64,000 nucleotides of DNA from Dirofilaria immitis (Eukaryota; Nematoda; Chromadorea; Rhabditida; Onchocercidae). Of this stretch, positions 47,375-59,951 are shown piece after piece; within the stretch, counting starts at the first letter, position 1; each line of letters starts with the position of its first letter. The DNA is taken from positions 1,572,001 to 1,636,000 of the forward strand of contig JAKNDB010000067.1 of assembly GCA_024305405.1 (NCBI GenBank). The letters run 5' to 3'. The notes below the pieces were generated by a model. It did not search any database, was not told where the DNA came from, and worked only from the letters and a program-made list of their open reading frames with translations. Made by a program: the position numbers and the translations under genes.

Positions 47375-48676
47375 AATAAAAAAAGAGCATAATTATTAGT
47401 AAGTAATAAAAGAAGACGATATAATTTAAGCATAAGCTTGATTCATTTTTAAAATGAATTATTAATGAAAGATAGGAAAGAATGGAAAAGTGTTAATATC
47501 ATATTTTAGCTTTATTAAAATTTATTCTTAGCTTATTGCTAATTGCAGCAAAAAAAAATTCGATTATAAAAAGTTTTTTTAAAAAAGAAAAAAATGAAAA
47601 TAAAATAATTAAATTAAATTAAATAATAAAATTTGAAATTTCATTTGTTTTATATAAAATAAAAAAAATTTTCTTTCCTTTTTTTTTTTAACTCTTAGCT
47701 AATTCGATTAGGAAAAGATTATTCAATGAATAAATTTATGGAATGATTTGATTAATTGATGATATATTCGCTTATCAATAACATCAATATATTATCAGTT
47801 AACTAGCATCGTTCAAATTATTCGAAATAAGTCGATTATTAAAAAAATATTATTTGTATAATTTATATTTATCTCGTTCAATTAAACTAAACAATTAACA
47901 ATTATCAATTTCAATATAATCATAATGCTTTTCTAATATGGTAATATCAGTAAATAAGGTATAATTTTTTTCTTCAAATTTTAATTAAATAAAAATTTAA
48001 TTTTGAAAATAAATTTCAATCAAATAATTTTTCAATAATTATATCATATTTTTTTAATCTTATAAAAATTAAAATGAATATATAAATCGTTTCATTCATC
48101 GAATTATCAATTGGAATAATTTACTTCGATATGATAATAATAATAATAATAATAATATAATTTGCCGAAAGGTCACTATCATTTTGATGATCGATGAAGG
48201 TTATATTTCGAATATGGAAATGAATAATAAATATCGCTGTTATAATAGGCCAAAATGATGAGATAAAAGTTTATCGATGATAGGATCAATATCTTTTTTT
48301 TGTTTACTATTCCAATTATATGTTTCGTTTAAATTCAACATTCATTTCATTTTATCAAAGATTCCGACAAAAAAAAATATGCGAATAATATTTTTACAAT
48401 ATGTATCAAATACGAATGATAATAAAATAATTTTTGATGGTATAGATAATGAAATGAAAATTATCATTTATTTTATTGATATTTAACAATGATAAAAGTA
48501 TTCAATTTTTATGAATAATTTTCCCAGAAAAATTTAAATTTTTAAAAATTTATCATTAAATTCCCGCCTGAAAATAATAACAATTATCATAACAATTATC
48601 ATAAATGTTTTGTTTATAAATGGAATAATTTCATTTTTCTTTTTTGTTTAATCAAAAATTATCAAAAACAAATGCT

Positions 48677-49037
48677 CAAAGTTTGAAAAGTATTCGTTTG
48701 TTAAGATTGATGTAATATATATAAATATTTCATTCAAATGTTCCAATAATTTTTTTGATTAATCGTGCGAAAATGTTCGCTATTTGTTTTAGCGAGGAAA
48801 ATGTTAAAATGCGAATTTTTATTTTAAAATTTAAAATTTTAAAATAAGCCCAAAGTTTGAAAAGTATTCGTTTGTTAAGATTGATGTAATATATATAATA
48901 TTTCATTCAAATGTTCCAATAGTTATAATAAAAATCGATGTGTTTTTTTTTTGATTAATCGTGCGAAAATGTTCGCTATTTGTTTTAGCGGGGAAAATGT
49001 TAAAATGCGAATTTTTATTTTAAAATTCGCATTTTAA
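48677..49037. repeat. Two-copy ~180-bp tandem duplication
   Basis: Copy 1 (48677-48850) and copy 2 (48851-49037) both start CAAAGTTTGAAAAGTATTCG and share TTAATCGTGCGAAAATGTTC and GTTAAAATGCGAATTTTTAT. Copy 2 carries an insert of about 20 bases before the poly-T. Its end forms a 16-bp perfect hairpin (49000-49037) that copy 1 lacks. Confidence 0.92.
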
Positions 49038-49314
49038 AATAAAATTATCCTATTTGATGATAATTTTAGAAAATAACGAATGATTCAAATAAATATATTA
49101 AGCACATATATTCATTCATTCAATCATTCGTTTATCATCATTTTCAAATTATTCCCATTTTTTTTTTTTTTTTTGTTTCCTCCATATATTCATATATTTT
49201 TATTCAACAAAATAAGGTGAATAGCCTTGATAAATAACGTATAATATTTTCATTGCCCATTTTTTCATTTTTTTTTTTTTTCGAAAAATTAGAGAAAAAT
49301 GTTGATATTGTCAA

Positions 49315-49376
49315 GGACAGCAGCAGTAGCAGTTGTAGTAGTAGTTGGTGGTGATAGTAGTAGTAGTTGGTGGTGA

Positions 49377-49418
<42 letters not shown>

Positions 49419-49424
49419 GTGTAG
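49315..49424. repeat. (TAG)n/(CAG)n triplet array
   Basis: CAG then TAG triplets. The 24-bp unit GTAGTAGTTGGTGGTGATAG (with TAGT) occurs twice, followed by about 15 pure TAG units. The Tyr- and Leu-rich frame on the - strand is a shadow of it. Confidence 0.9.
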
Positions 49425-49941
49425 TAAGGAGGTATCGGTTGATTTTTTTGCGATATGATGCGATATGATACGATCATACAATTACTTTGCACCTTTTCTA
49501 CTCCTTCTTCCTCCTTCTCCTTCTCCTCTTCCTCTTCCTCTTTGCTTTCCTTTATTAAAATATCAAATATCATTTTATATCAATAATAATTATAATAATA
49601 GATAGCATACGGTTTTTTTTTTTTTTTTCAACTTTTTATCTTTTCATTTTTTTTCTGAAATTATCAAAATTGATATTAAAATGATTTCTTTTAAAATTAC
49701 ATTTTATTTCTTAAGATAGTATTATATTTACGTCATTTTTATCAAACTATTACATATATTTTAATGATAAATGATAACTTATCAAAGCATATTTCTAAAA
49801 TGTTAATTATTGATCGTTTAATTTTATGTTAAAATGATAAACTTTTTTTTTTTCTAAATACAGATTAAAAAAATTAATAAATTCATTTTGATTCGATTAA
49901 TATATATGAATGGAAAAGAGGATTAAATTGTTGTATCAGAA

Positions 49942-50128
49942 TAATTAATACTATTGGATTATAATTTTGAGCTATTTATCAATTTGATAGCATCATTTTA
50001 ATCAGTTCAGTTTCAGAAATACTAGTTTATCATATCAAAGTAATTAATACTATTGGATTATAACTTTGAGCTATTTATCAATTTGATAGCATCATTTTAA
50101 TCAGTTTCAGAAATACTAATTTATCATT
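49942..50128. repeat. Two-copy ~99-bp tandem duplication
   Basis: Copies start at 49942 and 50041, each with TAATTAATACTATTGGATTA, and contain GAGCTATTTATCAATTTGAT. They differ by a few substitutions and a TTCAG duplication in copy 1. Confidence 0.92.
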
Positions 50129-51802
50129 TTCATGTCACTTTTACAATGAATAAATGCTATCTCATTTAAAATTTAAATATATAAACTTCATTTTAAAACT
50201 TGTTGCTTTCAATCGTTTACTAATTTTTCCGCCTTTTATTTGCAAACAAAACAAGATAATAATAATAACAATAACAATGATAATAATAGTAATCATAACA
50301 ATAATAATAACATTATAATCATCATGATTAAAATGTCATATGCTATGTTAGTTTACAACAATATAAAAATTCATGCTACGAGAAAAATTTTCCTTCGGAT
50401 AATTTATACGTTTTGTTAGTATTTAATAATTGTTCTTTAATCTCTGATTTTCGATCTCTCTCGTTTTTTTTTTGCATATTTTTAAAATGATAATTTGATA
50501 TATGCGTAGGAGGGAATTTAATCAAATATTATTTTTTTTTGAATGAATTTAAAATATTCATTCATTGTATAAATTGTGTAATTAATTGTGCTTGATATTT
50601 GATATTTGTTTCACAAGAATTTCAAGTTTAAAACTTTTTATAAAATAAATTTTATAATGTTTATGTTTATTTTTTTATATGAAAGAATATTATCAATTCT
50701 TATCTATCATATCAATATATATCATTGAAAATGTTTCTTCATCATTTTTTCAACATATATATCTTCATCATCATCATCACAATTATCAGCATCATCATTA
50801 CATTATTATTATTATCATTTCTAGTCTTTGCATGTTGATAAACATTTTAATAGGCTAAGGAAATTGCAGCTGCTTGCAAATCGAAAAGATCAAAGATCTT
50901 GTTGACGTTTTGAATTACCGCATGTGTTTTGATGAATTATCATTACATTTAAATATAAACAAACATCTTTGCGATTGCTTATATTTTTTATTGCTGCCTC
51001 TTCAATCAATAATCCAATATTAGATTACTTATTATTAAATTGTTGACTTAATTGGAAATTATCATAAATTGTTGACTTATATCAAAACCTATCACAATCA
51101 AGTCACAAGTAGTATTAGCATCACTTGCTCATTTCACGTAAAATTATTTTATATCATTCGGAATTGACGTAAGTCTAATTTTAGCCATAATCAAGTTAAT
51201 AATTAAATTTAAATGATAATATAACAATTGCGACATGATAATATTTATGTCTTTGTTTTGCGAAAGAGAAAATGAAATTCCTTGTGATTTCCTGTTGTCA
51301 TTTTTATATTTTTTTAATCAACGTCAGCAATAAAATGTTTGTTAAATTATCATGAAGAAATTATTTTTAGAATAATTTTTTATGAGAGGGTGGGAAAAAG
51401 AAATGATAGATTTCAATTGATATCAATATGATAATAATAATAGGCACGATAGTGGTATAGTAACGATGAATGATAAAATGATAATTATTCATTTATTTCC
51501 CGCCATGTCAAATATTTCATTAAAATTAGACAAGAAGAGTAGAAAATAGTTAATGATAGTCTGATAAATTAATATTGAACGATATAGTCCAATTATCACA
51601 GATTAAATATCAATACATCGATATGATGATAATAAGATAAGACTCATCCAACCGATAATCTTCATCTCTTCATCTCTTCATCCTAATCCTTCTTCATTGG
51701 ATAAGATCTTAATTGATGCATGGCATTCTCTTTCATTCACACTTTTTATGAAAAATTTAGACAATTACAAACATTCGTTTAGTAGCAATAGTAGTACTTT
51801 AT

Positions 51803-52110
51803 AAATGAGTGGGTGTACAATATTAGTGTGGGTGGATAGTAAGTGGACGTATGAGTGGGTGTACAATATTAGTATGGGTGGGATGTGCAACATTGGTGTA
51901 AGTAAACGTATTAATGAGTGAATGTATGGATGTGAATGGTAATATGAGTGGGTGTACATGTACATTACTAGTGTGAGTGGACGTGTGAAGTGGGTGTACA
52001 ATATTAGTGTGGGTAGACGTATGAATGGACGTGCAACATTGGTGTAAGTAAACGTACTAGTGAGTGGGTGTGAATGGTAACATGAGTGTAGGTGGATGTA
52101 TAAATAGATA
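51803..52110. repeat. G/T-skewed minisatellite
   Basis: Units of about 35-45 bp are built from ATGAGTGGGTGTACAATATT, AGTGTGGGTGGACGT and GTGCAACATTGGTGTAAGTA. A larger period of about 130 bp is visible, because the block GCAACATTGGTGTAAGTAAA recurs at 51888 and 52032. The + strand is strongly G over C. More diverged GTGAGTGGG pieces continue to about 52320. Confidence 0.88.
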
Positions 52111-52449
52111 AATGTACAGTGATAACGTGAATATAACTTTTACGTGTATGCATGGAAATTATCACGTATTAACAATACGTTGTTCAAGAATTAATGTAGG
52201 ATGAATATGCGAGTGAGTAGGTATGTGTATATTGCGTGAGTGTATATTATATATGAGTGTGTGGGCGTATGTATGTATATATTGCGTGAGTGTATTGTTA
52301 TATATAAGTGGGTATTGTGTATATGTTTAGCGTAAATGAATATTATTATATGATTGAGTAATGTATGCTGCCGATATAAATAGAGATAGATTTACGTAGA
52401 GGTATGAAAATTATTCAAAAATTCTATATATCGTCATGCTAATTGAAAT

Positions 52450-52520
52450 GAATGCATGAATGTATGTATGTGCGCATGTACGTATATATGCATGCATGCA
52501 CGTATGTATGTATGTATGTA

Positions 52521-52551
<31 letters not shown>

Positions 52552-52568
52552 ATGTGTATGTGTATGTG
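52450..52568. repeat. (TATG)n/(TG)n/(CATG)n microsatellite
   Basis: Compound repeat: TGTATGTATG, GCATGCATGCA, then a pure TG run of about 10 units near 52520-52540, then TATG again. Confidence 0.9.
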
Positions 52569-52774
52569 CCTGTATTACGACTTTTAGTTTTGCGCAGCAT
52601 AGAAATATAAAATAGGATGAGATGAATTTCGAAGAGAGAGTGGGGGTTGGTTATCGGTTAGTGGATTGGTTGATAGTAGATAGATGAGTGAGTATATGTT
52701 GTCGAAAAGAGAATAGTGGAATGGATGAAAGGAAGGCATGTCATCCTGTATCTCGAGATGTGACATCTATAGCA

Positions 52775-52835
52775 GGATGAAGGAGGAAAAGGAGGAGGAA
52801 GAAAAGGAGAAGGAGGATGAAGAGGAGGAAGGCGA
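52775..52835. repeat. (GGA)n-type purine tract
   Basis: AGGAGGAAAAGGAGGAGGAA-type units over about 60 bases. Confidence 0.8.
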
Positions 52836-52959
52836 AAATATGGCCCTTTGATTGCCATCTGCCCTCCCCGCTACCTATTGAAAATATACAAATTCATTGA
52901 AAAATGTCTCCTTCATTTTATCGCTTCCTTTCTTTTTTGGCATATTCAAGAAGAGATTT

Positions 52960-52983
52960 AATCCTATCCTATCCTATCCTATA
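52960..52983. repeat. (CCTAT)n pentanucleotide
   Basis: Four to five tandem CCTAT units. A different pentamer, CATCT, is repeated about five times at 55116-55140, and GAGGT at 56348-56366. Confidence 0.85.
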
Positions 52984-53336
52984 TTATACTATTCCATCCT
53001 ATTCAATTAATTATATGCATTTTGTTCTCTAAATAAAATCAACGTATGACTTCATTTCATTCAACTTTATACGTGATGGCCAGCATTCTTCTATTGAATA
53101 CAGCAAATAATACACGTATGACACGTGACGTAATAATGTTCACATTAAAAATCAAATAATTGAGAGGTCGAAAATTCTAATATCTTTTTCTCGACCTTTT
53201 CAATTTAACATTTTGCTCTCTTCTTTTTGAATAAAATAGGTAACTGAATGTATTATATATCTTTATTGCGCCATTTTCAATTGAAACATATATAAGTGAG
53301 CCATTCTCATCGAAATTGTTTTAAAAAGTTAGTAAT

Positions 53337-53460
53337 CGAGAGGAAGAGAAGGAGAGGGAAAGGGAGAGAGGAAGAGAGAGAGAGAAAGAATAATAGAAGT
53401 AGTAAGGAGAGGAATTGAGAAGATAAAAGAAAGAAGATGAAAAGAGAGAGATAGAGCATA
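53337..53460. repeat. (GA)n-rich purine tract
   Basis: Long G/A-only stretches (GAGAGGAAGAGAGAGAGAG near 53366-53390) broken by TAGTAG. The Leu- and Ser-rich minus-strand frame here is a shadow. Confidence 0.75.
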
Positions 53461-53563
53461 AAAGAATACGTTATAAGGATGTCAATATTATTCAATTATT
53501 AACATTGAGTTGTTTCAAGAGGGCTGAACGTGCACCCGTCGAGAAATTATTTATTGGTTTGTT

Positions 53564-53624
53564 GATATGTGTGTATGATTTGTATATGTATGTGTGTGTG
53601 TGTATGTCTATATATATATGTGTA

Positions 53625-53657
<33 letters not shown>

Positions 53658-53680
53658 GTGTGTGTGTATGTGTACATGTG
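53564..53680. repeat. (TG)n/(TATG)n microsatellite
   Basis: About 115 bases of TGTG and TATG units, followed at 53733-53791 by a (CT)n tract. Confidence 0.9.
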
Positions 53681-54269
53681 GACGATTAAGAAATGCTGAA
53701 GGAAAAACACACTTTTCTTTTTATTTCATTTCTCATCTCTTTCTATCTCTCTCCCTCTCTCTCTCTCTCACCCTCTCTCTCTCTATCTCTCTTTTGTAGA
53801 AAATTAGGAATCGATTTGAAAAGTGATAGGAGGGAAATTTTCCTTTCGAAATAGTATGAATATGAAATAGTTAATGTTGCTGAAACATTAAAAGGTCGAT
53901 ATCGAGATTTAGCAGAATGAATGAAATTGATAACAAATAGATGTAATGGTCAATGATGATGATGATATATATATATATATATACAGCAATGCAGGAAAGG
54001 AATGATTTGTATGAATTAGTATTAACGAGAGAACAAAGAAGAATTAGAGAGAAAGAATGGATTGCAAAGATTGGGAGTAAAAGTGATAGATTAAATAGAA
54101 TGATGAGAATTAGCTCATAATCAAATCTTCTCACTTTCTGCACCTTAAATTAACGAATAAGAGGATAGATAGGAAGATATAATTAAATATAATTAAGTGG
54201 CTCAATAATGAACAAATATAATAGTATAATAATGATCGATAAAACATACTTCTCCTACCATTACTACTA

Positions 54270-54292
54270 CCACTACTATTATTATTATTATC

Positions 54293-54326
<34 letters not shown>

Positions 54327-54353
54327 ACATTACCATCATTACTATTATTGCTT
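54270..54353. repeat. (ATT)n/(ACT)n triplet array
   Basis: ACTACTACC then ATT triplets with TCA and ACT variants. It gives a false Ile/Val-rich frame on the - strand. Confidence 0.85.
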
Positions 54354-55436
54354 GACCGAAGGCTAATAAACGAATAGCCAAATTAAAAATCATCGGCCAT
54401 TTATCAAAAAGTAATAAAACTGTTTTGAGAGAGAGGAAAAGGGAGGGAGAGAAAAAAGGGAAAGAGAGAGAGAGAGACACGTATATAAATATATATATAT
54501 ATCTTTTAATGTTTTTTATCTTTCCTTCATATTTCAAGTATATTTATTGCCCATTCTTCCTGTCATTCTTTGCTTCTTTCTTCATTATAATTAAATATCT
54601 TTTCAAATTAGTTATAAATGAATCTTAATTAATTCATTAGTCCTCTTTCACTCTTTCTTTCTTTTCTTTTCTTTCTTTCTTTTTTTCTTTCCCTCTTTCT
54701 TTCATTCGTTCTCTCTTTTCTCTTTTAGATATCAATTAAAATGCTAAAAGATTAGAGTCATTCCTTTTCTTTTTTTTGATAGAATGAAGCGACATGAAAG
54801 ATTGTATTTCAGATGCTTTCTTGGAAATTGTCACAAATCTATCTGCCCATGAGATTTAACCTTCACTCTCATTTTCTTTCCATCTCTTTCCCTCTCTCTC
54901 TCTCTCCCTCTCTCTTCATATCTTATAAATCTTCCCGTAATTATCAATGTTCTTTATAAAATCTCATTCCTATGCTATAATAATTGAAAAATTTTGTCCT
55001 TTCTGCAATAAACAACATAATATGTCTTTTTTTCTACCCAATTCCTTTTCCTTCTTATTTTTTTTTCTCTCTTAAATTCCCTTTAATTTAAATTTTTAAG
55101 TTTTTCATTTTCTTCATCTCATCTCATCTCATCTCATCTCATTAATATTTTGTTGAATCATTTCATTTAATTATGCAAATTGTAGCAATGAAATAATAAT
55201 AGTAATAATAATAATTAAATTTCTATACATTTACATAATTAAATTTAATAATTGAAAATATTTTTAATTATTAAATTTAATTAAATATTTAATTTCATTT
55301 ATTTCTATTATAACATATCTCTTCTAATTTAATTTTTCTTGGCAATTTTTTGAATAAACGAATTATATGCGTAATTATTATATATATATATATATATATA
55401 ATTTAACGATTCAATATTTCATCAAATCAAATATTT

Positions 55437-55472
55437 AAAATTTATCGAAAAAAAATTTTTTTGATAAATTTC
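55437..55472. repeat. Self-complementary AT hairpin
   Basis: AAATTTATC pairs with GATAAATTT across an A8/T7 run, so almost all of the 36 bases can pair. Confidence 0.75.
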
Positions 55473-55677
55473 AAATAAGAATTATTAATCAAATTAAATT
55501 AAATTAAATTAAAAAATAATTGAATAAATGATCGTTTATCAATCAAATGATATAATTTTTTTTTTTCAATTTTTATCATCAATTCTACTATGATAAATCA
55601 ATTATTTTTGCATAAAATACGCAAAAATTTCATTAAAGAAAGCATAAATATTTTGTTCGAGAAATTATCATAAATTT

Positions 55678-55711
55678 AATATCGAGAATAATAATAATAA
55701 TTCTCGATATT
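55678..55711. repeat. 12-bp perfect hairpin
   Basis: AATATCGAGAAT (55678-55689) pairs with ATTCTCGATATT (55700-55711) over a 10-base loop of AAT units. Confidence 0.85.
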
Positions 55712-56726
55712 AATTTATTTTTGGCATACACCGTTCGTTCTCCATCTTTCTTTTTTCTTTTCAATTTATCACAATGATTCATCAATCGATGACGTACGTC
55801 GCCTATATTGAGCGATTTTTTTTTTTTGCGCATTTAATTTACCATTTTTTCGGGACTATTTTTATGATGCAAATTTATAAGTGTCATGATCATTTCACGT
55901 GTAATCATGTGTAGTTCAATATTTTTAACGTGTTTATTGTTTTATCATGTTGTTGTTATTGTTGTTGTTTGATTTTTATCATCCATCATATCAACATGTC
56001 ACGTCATATATCTTCAGCATGTTTTGCTTAATTGGAAGGGTTGAGGGAAAACAATTGTGTCAGTCATTCTATCTAAATGCATCTATCATTTTGTTAATAA
56101 TAGTTGTGCATCATATCACATCACTGCTGATAAATATCAAGACTTATTACTAATTATTATCACGTGTATGTAAATATATCTGTTAGTCTCCATATAATAT
56201 ATCGATAACGATTCATATGTTTATTTGTGTAATATGCATGGGCGTGAAATAGTAATGATAAAGAGAAGGAATGGATTAGTTGTGTGGGCGGTAATAATCA
56301 TCAATGATAATAGCTTAATGAATAAATAAATGCCATATAAGTTATTGTTGAGGTGAGGTGAGGTGAAGTGAGGCAGGAAAGAAGGCATTTTGTAAGTAAA
56401 TAGCGTGGGCGGATAAGTGGAGGTATCATAATTGATAGAATGTTGAATTATTATAAAGGCGGTATGGTTGGTTGCTTGATTCTACAGAGTAATCAAATAT
56501 ATATATATATATCATCAGGAATGAAAGACAATACCATTTCAGGAAATATAATTTTCATCAAGAAGATGAAAGGAAGAGAGAAGCAAAGAAAGAGAAGAAT
56601 ATATGTATATAAATGTATACGAGGCCGAATGGATAGGAAAAGATGAGGAAGGAAAGGTAGAAGATGTGATAATAGAGGACATGCCATCGTCATCCTTTGT
56701 CAACCGATGTCGACCTCGCAAAGATT

Positions 56727-56850
56727 GCGTGTATGTGAGTGTATGTGTATGTGTGTGTATGTCATGCATGCATGTATGCATATATGTATATAATATATAC
56801 ATATATTATATATATGTAGGTATGTATGCATGTATGCATGTGTATGTTTG
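56727..56850. repeat. (TG)n/(CATG)n/(AT)n compound microsatellite
   Basis: TGTATGTG units, then CATGCATGCATG, then an AT palindrome (ATATATACATATATTATATA), then TATGTATGCATG. Confidence 0.85.
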
Positions 56851-56929
56851 TGATTGTTGAATAGAAGAAAAATGGGATATTAATATCTGGATGAATTATT
56901 TCTCATCTTCTCCTTTTTAAGCTATCCTT

Positions 56930-56985
56930 TCTTCTCTCCTCTCTCCTCTCTCTTCTCTCTTATCTCTTCTTTCTTCTCTCTCTCC
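56930..56985. repeat. CT-rich tract
   Basis: CTCTCC and CTTCTCT units on the + strand, and similar at 57110-57150. Confidence 0.75.
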
Positions 56986-57369
56986 GTCTCAATAAGAGGA
57001 AATTATTATCATACCTTCTCTTCCTCTTGTTATCAATACTTTCTCATCATTCATAAAGGCAATCTTAGTTTATGTATGTAAGCAGAAGTATCAACAAGAC
57101 ATTTCATTCTTTTATTCCTTCTCTCTTTTTCTTTCTCTTTTCTCTGTCTTCTTAAAGCCCTAAGGGATATTTAAAAATCTGTTTGTCGTTTTGCCTTAGT
57201 AACTCTCTATGTTGGAGAGAGAATACTCATACATATGTTAGTTGATAGTATTGGACCCATTTTTATTGATGAGGTCGATGGACGACGATGGATCGATGTA
57301 TTGGGAACGGTCGGTCGCGCGTCCTTCTCTTTTACCTCCAATCTTTTGTCCCCTCTCCTCTCCTGAATC

Positions 57370-57512
57370 CGATTACTACTTCTTCCTCCTCCTCCTTCTC
57401 CTTCTCTTCTTCTTCCACCTCTCTTCTCATCTTCCTCCTCCTCTTCTTCCTCTACTTTTTCCTCTACCTTTTCATTCATCTTCTCCCTCTTCTCCTTCAC
57501 CTCTCCTCCAAT
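57370..57512. repeat. Long polypyrimidine tract
   Basis: Nearly all C and T for about 140 bases (CTTCCTCCTCCTCCTTCTCC and similar). It gives Ser/Leu/Phe-rich frames on + and an E/K-rich frame on -. None looks like a gene. Confidence 0.85.
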
Positions 57513-57587
57513 AAAGTCCACTTAGCACCTCAGCAGCACTTCCCATAAACATACGCACAATTCAAACATTACTACTATTTGTTCATT

Positions 57588-57589
<2 letters not shown>

Positions 57590-57623
<34 letters not shown>

Positions 57624-57706
57624 CATTGTCATTGTCATTATTATTATTATTATTGTTACCATTATCATTACTACTTGTTGTTGCTTAATTATTATTACTA
57701 TTAATA

Positions 57707-57742
<36 letters not shown>

Positions 57743-57800
57743 GATTATTGTTATTAATTATTTATTATTATTATTAATATTTGCCATTATTATTTTATTA
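57590..57800. repeat. (TTG)n, (TCATTG)3 and (ATT)n arrays
   Basis: About 11 TTG units (57590-57622), three TCATTG units, then ATT triplets in two blocks up to about 57800. Confidence 0.9.
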
Positions 57801-59880
57801 TTATTATTACTATTATTGCTGAATGTCATCATATCCATTATCGTCTTTTCAGTGATTATATCTATCCTTCTTATTGACATTTCTTGTTGTTTTGTTCCCG
57901 TTTCTCACTTATTCATCATCACTTATTCATGTTCTTGTCTGTCTATTATCGCATTTATCTCGTCTATTTAGTCTGTTATCCTTTCTCAGTTGATTGATAA
58001 TTATATTTATCTCTCTCAACAATTTTTTTTTTTTTTACCATGATAATCGAATAGTCAAATATGTGTTACATACCGATTATTATCTTCATTGTCATAGTAA
58101 CAAATAATAATAACAATAATTATTATTATATCGATTGCAGTGATTATATTTATCATATAAACGATCTGGTTATCGCTTGTTTGATTGGTTTATCATGCTT
58201 ATATATGATTTAATCCTTAATTATCAAACATGCCATATTAACTCTATTAATAATGGCACTTCGTTAGGATTGCTATTATCCTAATTATCATAGTTATCCT
58301 GCTGAATATAATTGATGTAGGATTTTTGACCGAATAATGTCTAATAATTGCAAGTTAATTCGCTATCTTGTAATTAATAATTCTATTTGAAATAAAATGA
58401 TAGTTATTTATCTGCTCAATTGCATATTTATTCATGCTTTGTTTATTTTATAATACATATTTGTAAATTATAGAGTAAGCAAACAAACGACTCATCATCA
58501 ATTAAATTAGCAATAAAGTAAATTATATTTATAACAGTCAATTAATCATTTTATCAAATATATTATAGTTGTCAAGAAATATAGGTAAATGAATTAATTT
58601 GTGCAAATTATTCAAATTATTATTGTCATGTGTTATTTATTAAAAAGAAAAAAACCATTAAATACATTCTTTTATACGATTTTGTTTACTTTTCAGCTTG
58701 TTTACTCAGCTTTATTTATTTATTTATAATGCTAACACTTCATTGCTTTTATATCTGAAATATAAGAATTTTATCTTTTTTTTTATTTGTTTGTTTGTTA
58801 TTATATACATCATTCATTTATTTTTCCTTAATTTTTTTCTTATCGTGAAGCATTAGGTTAAAATATGATAATAATTTTAATTTTCTTATTTATCATTATA
58901 TGATGAAATTTGATAATGATAATAAATTTTTGTTAGTATGAATATAGTTGCATTAGCGATAATATTAATTAGTATTTGTTGATTAATGATTAGATGTGCT
59001 AATAATAATGATAATAATTAAAATAATATTTGTTAAGTAGTGATAATATCTGTTAAAAAGATGAATAATAAAAGTAATAATAATAGTGGTAACGATGTAA
59101 GTGATAATATCGAACGTTTCATAATGTTTGTAGCTATGTTAATGTCGTTCTCGTGATAAGGTAAATAATCATTATTATTATTATTAGCACATTATTTATT
59201 TTACCCCACATATTATATGCTTGGATTTTTATGAATTAATTGAAAAGTATTAAATTGTACATAATTGTATTTAATAAATAGGAAAGAAATTTCATGATTT
59301 TAAATTTGAAATATTCATAAATCAAAAAAAAAATAAACAAAATTCTACTCTATATTTTGTTTGTTAAGTTCAAAATTAGTTCATTTGAATGTTCATAAAT
59401 CATAATTTTTTTGTTACAAATTTTGTTGTTGTTGTTGTGAAAGATTACAAATAGATTTGTCAGGTCTTAAAGTAATTGTAATATAATTATGATCAAAAAT
59501 CATTTCTCTTAAATATATCTTTATCAAATCGTTCAATTATATAAAATATATATATATATATATATTTATTTATTTATTTTTTATTTGCTTATCTAATGCT
59601 TTATAATATCTTAATAAAAATATATTTTATCCAATTTTCTAATGTTTTATCATATCATAATAAAAATATATTTTATCCAACTTTCTAATGTATATTTAGT
59701 AGTTTGATATTTTTATTTCTCATTTTTTTTTTTTTAACTTATGCATCTATGATCTGTTGCTATATGAAGCATACGTATTGTTTATTTTATTTTAGCCTAT
59801 ATTCTTTATATGTATTTAGCGCAAACGTATTGAAATTGAAAATTTTAAGGCATAATTTGATACGATATATTATTGATCAT

Positions 59881-59886
59881 TTTCAG
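59881..59886 (+). promoter_or_regulatory. Possible 3' splice (SL) acceptor before gene 4
   Basis: TTTCAG lies 65 bases upstream of the ATG at 59952. It could accept a spliced leader or an upstream 5'-UTR exon. No other coding exon was found in the 23 kb upstream. Confidence 0.35.
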
Positions 59887-59951
59887 CCATTACAATTACT
59901 TCATGAAGCAACGATATGTAAAAGGCATATTTATCTTACGGCAACAATAAA

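Noticed and set aside
51765..52001. His/Leu-rich minus-strand frame
   Set aside because: Shadow of the GT minisatellite.
57207..57548. E/K-rich minus-strand frame and Ser/Leu-rich plus-strand frames
   Set aside because: They are explained by the polypyrimidine tract; no start context or family.
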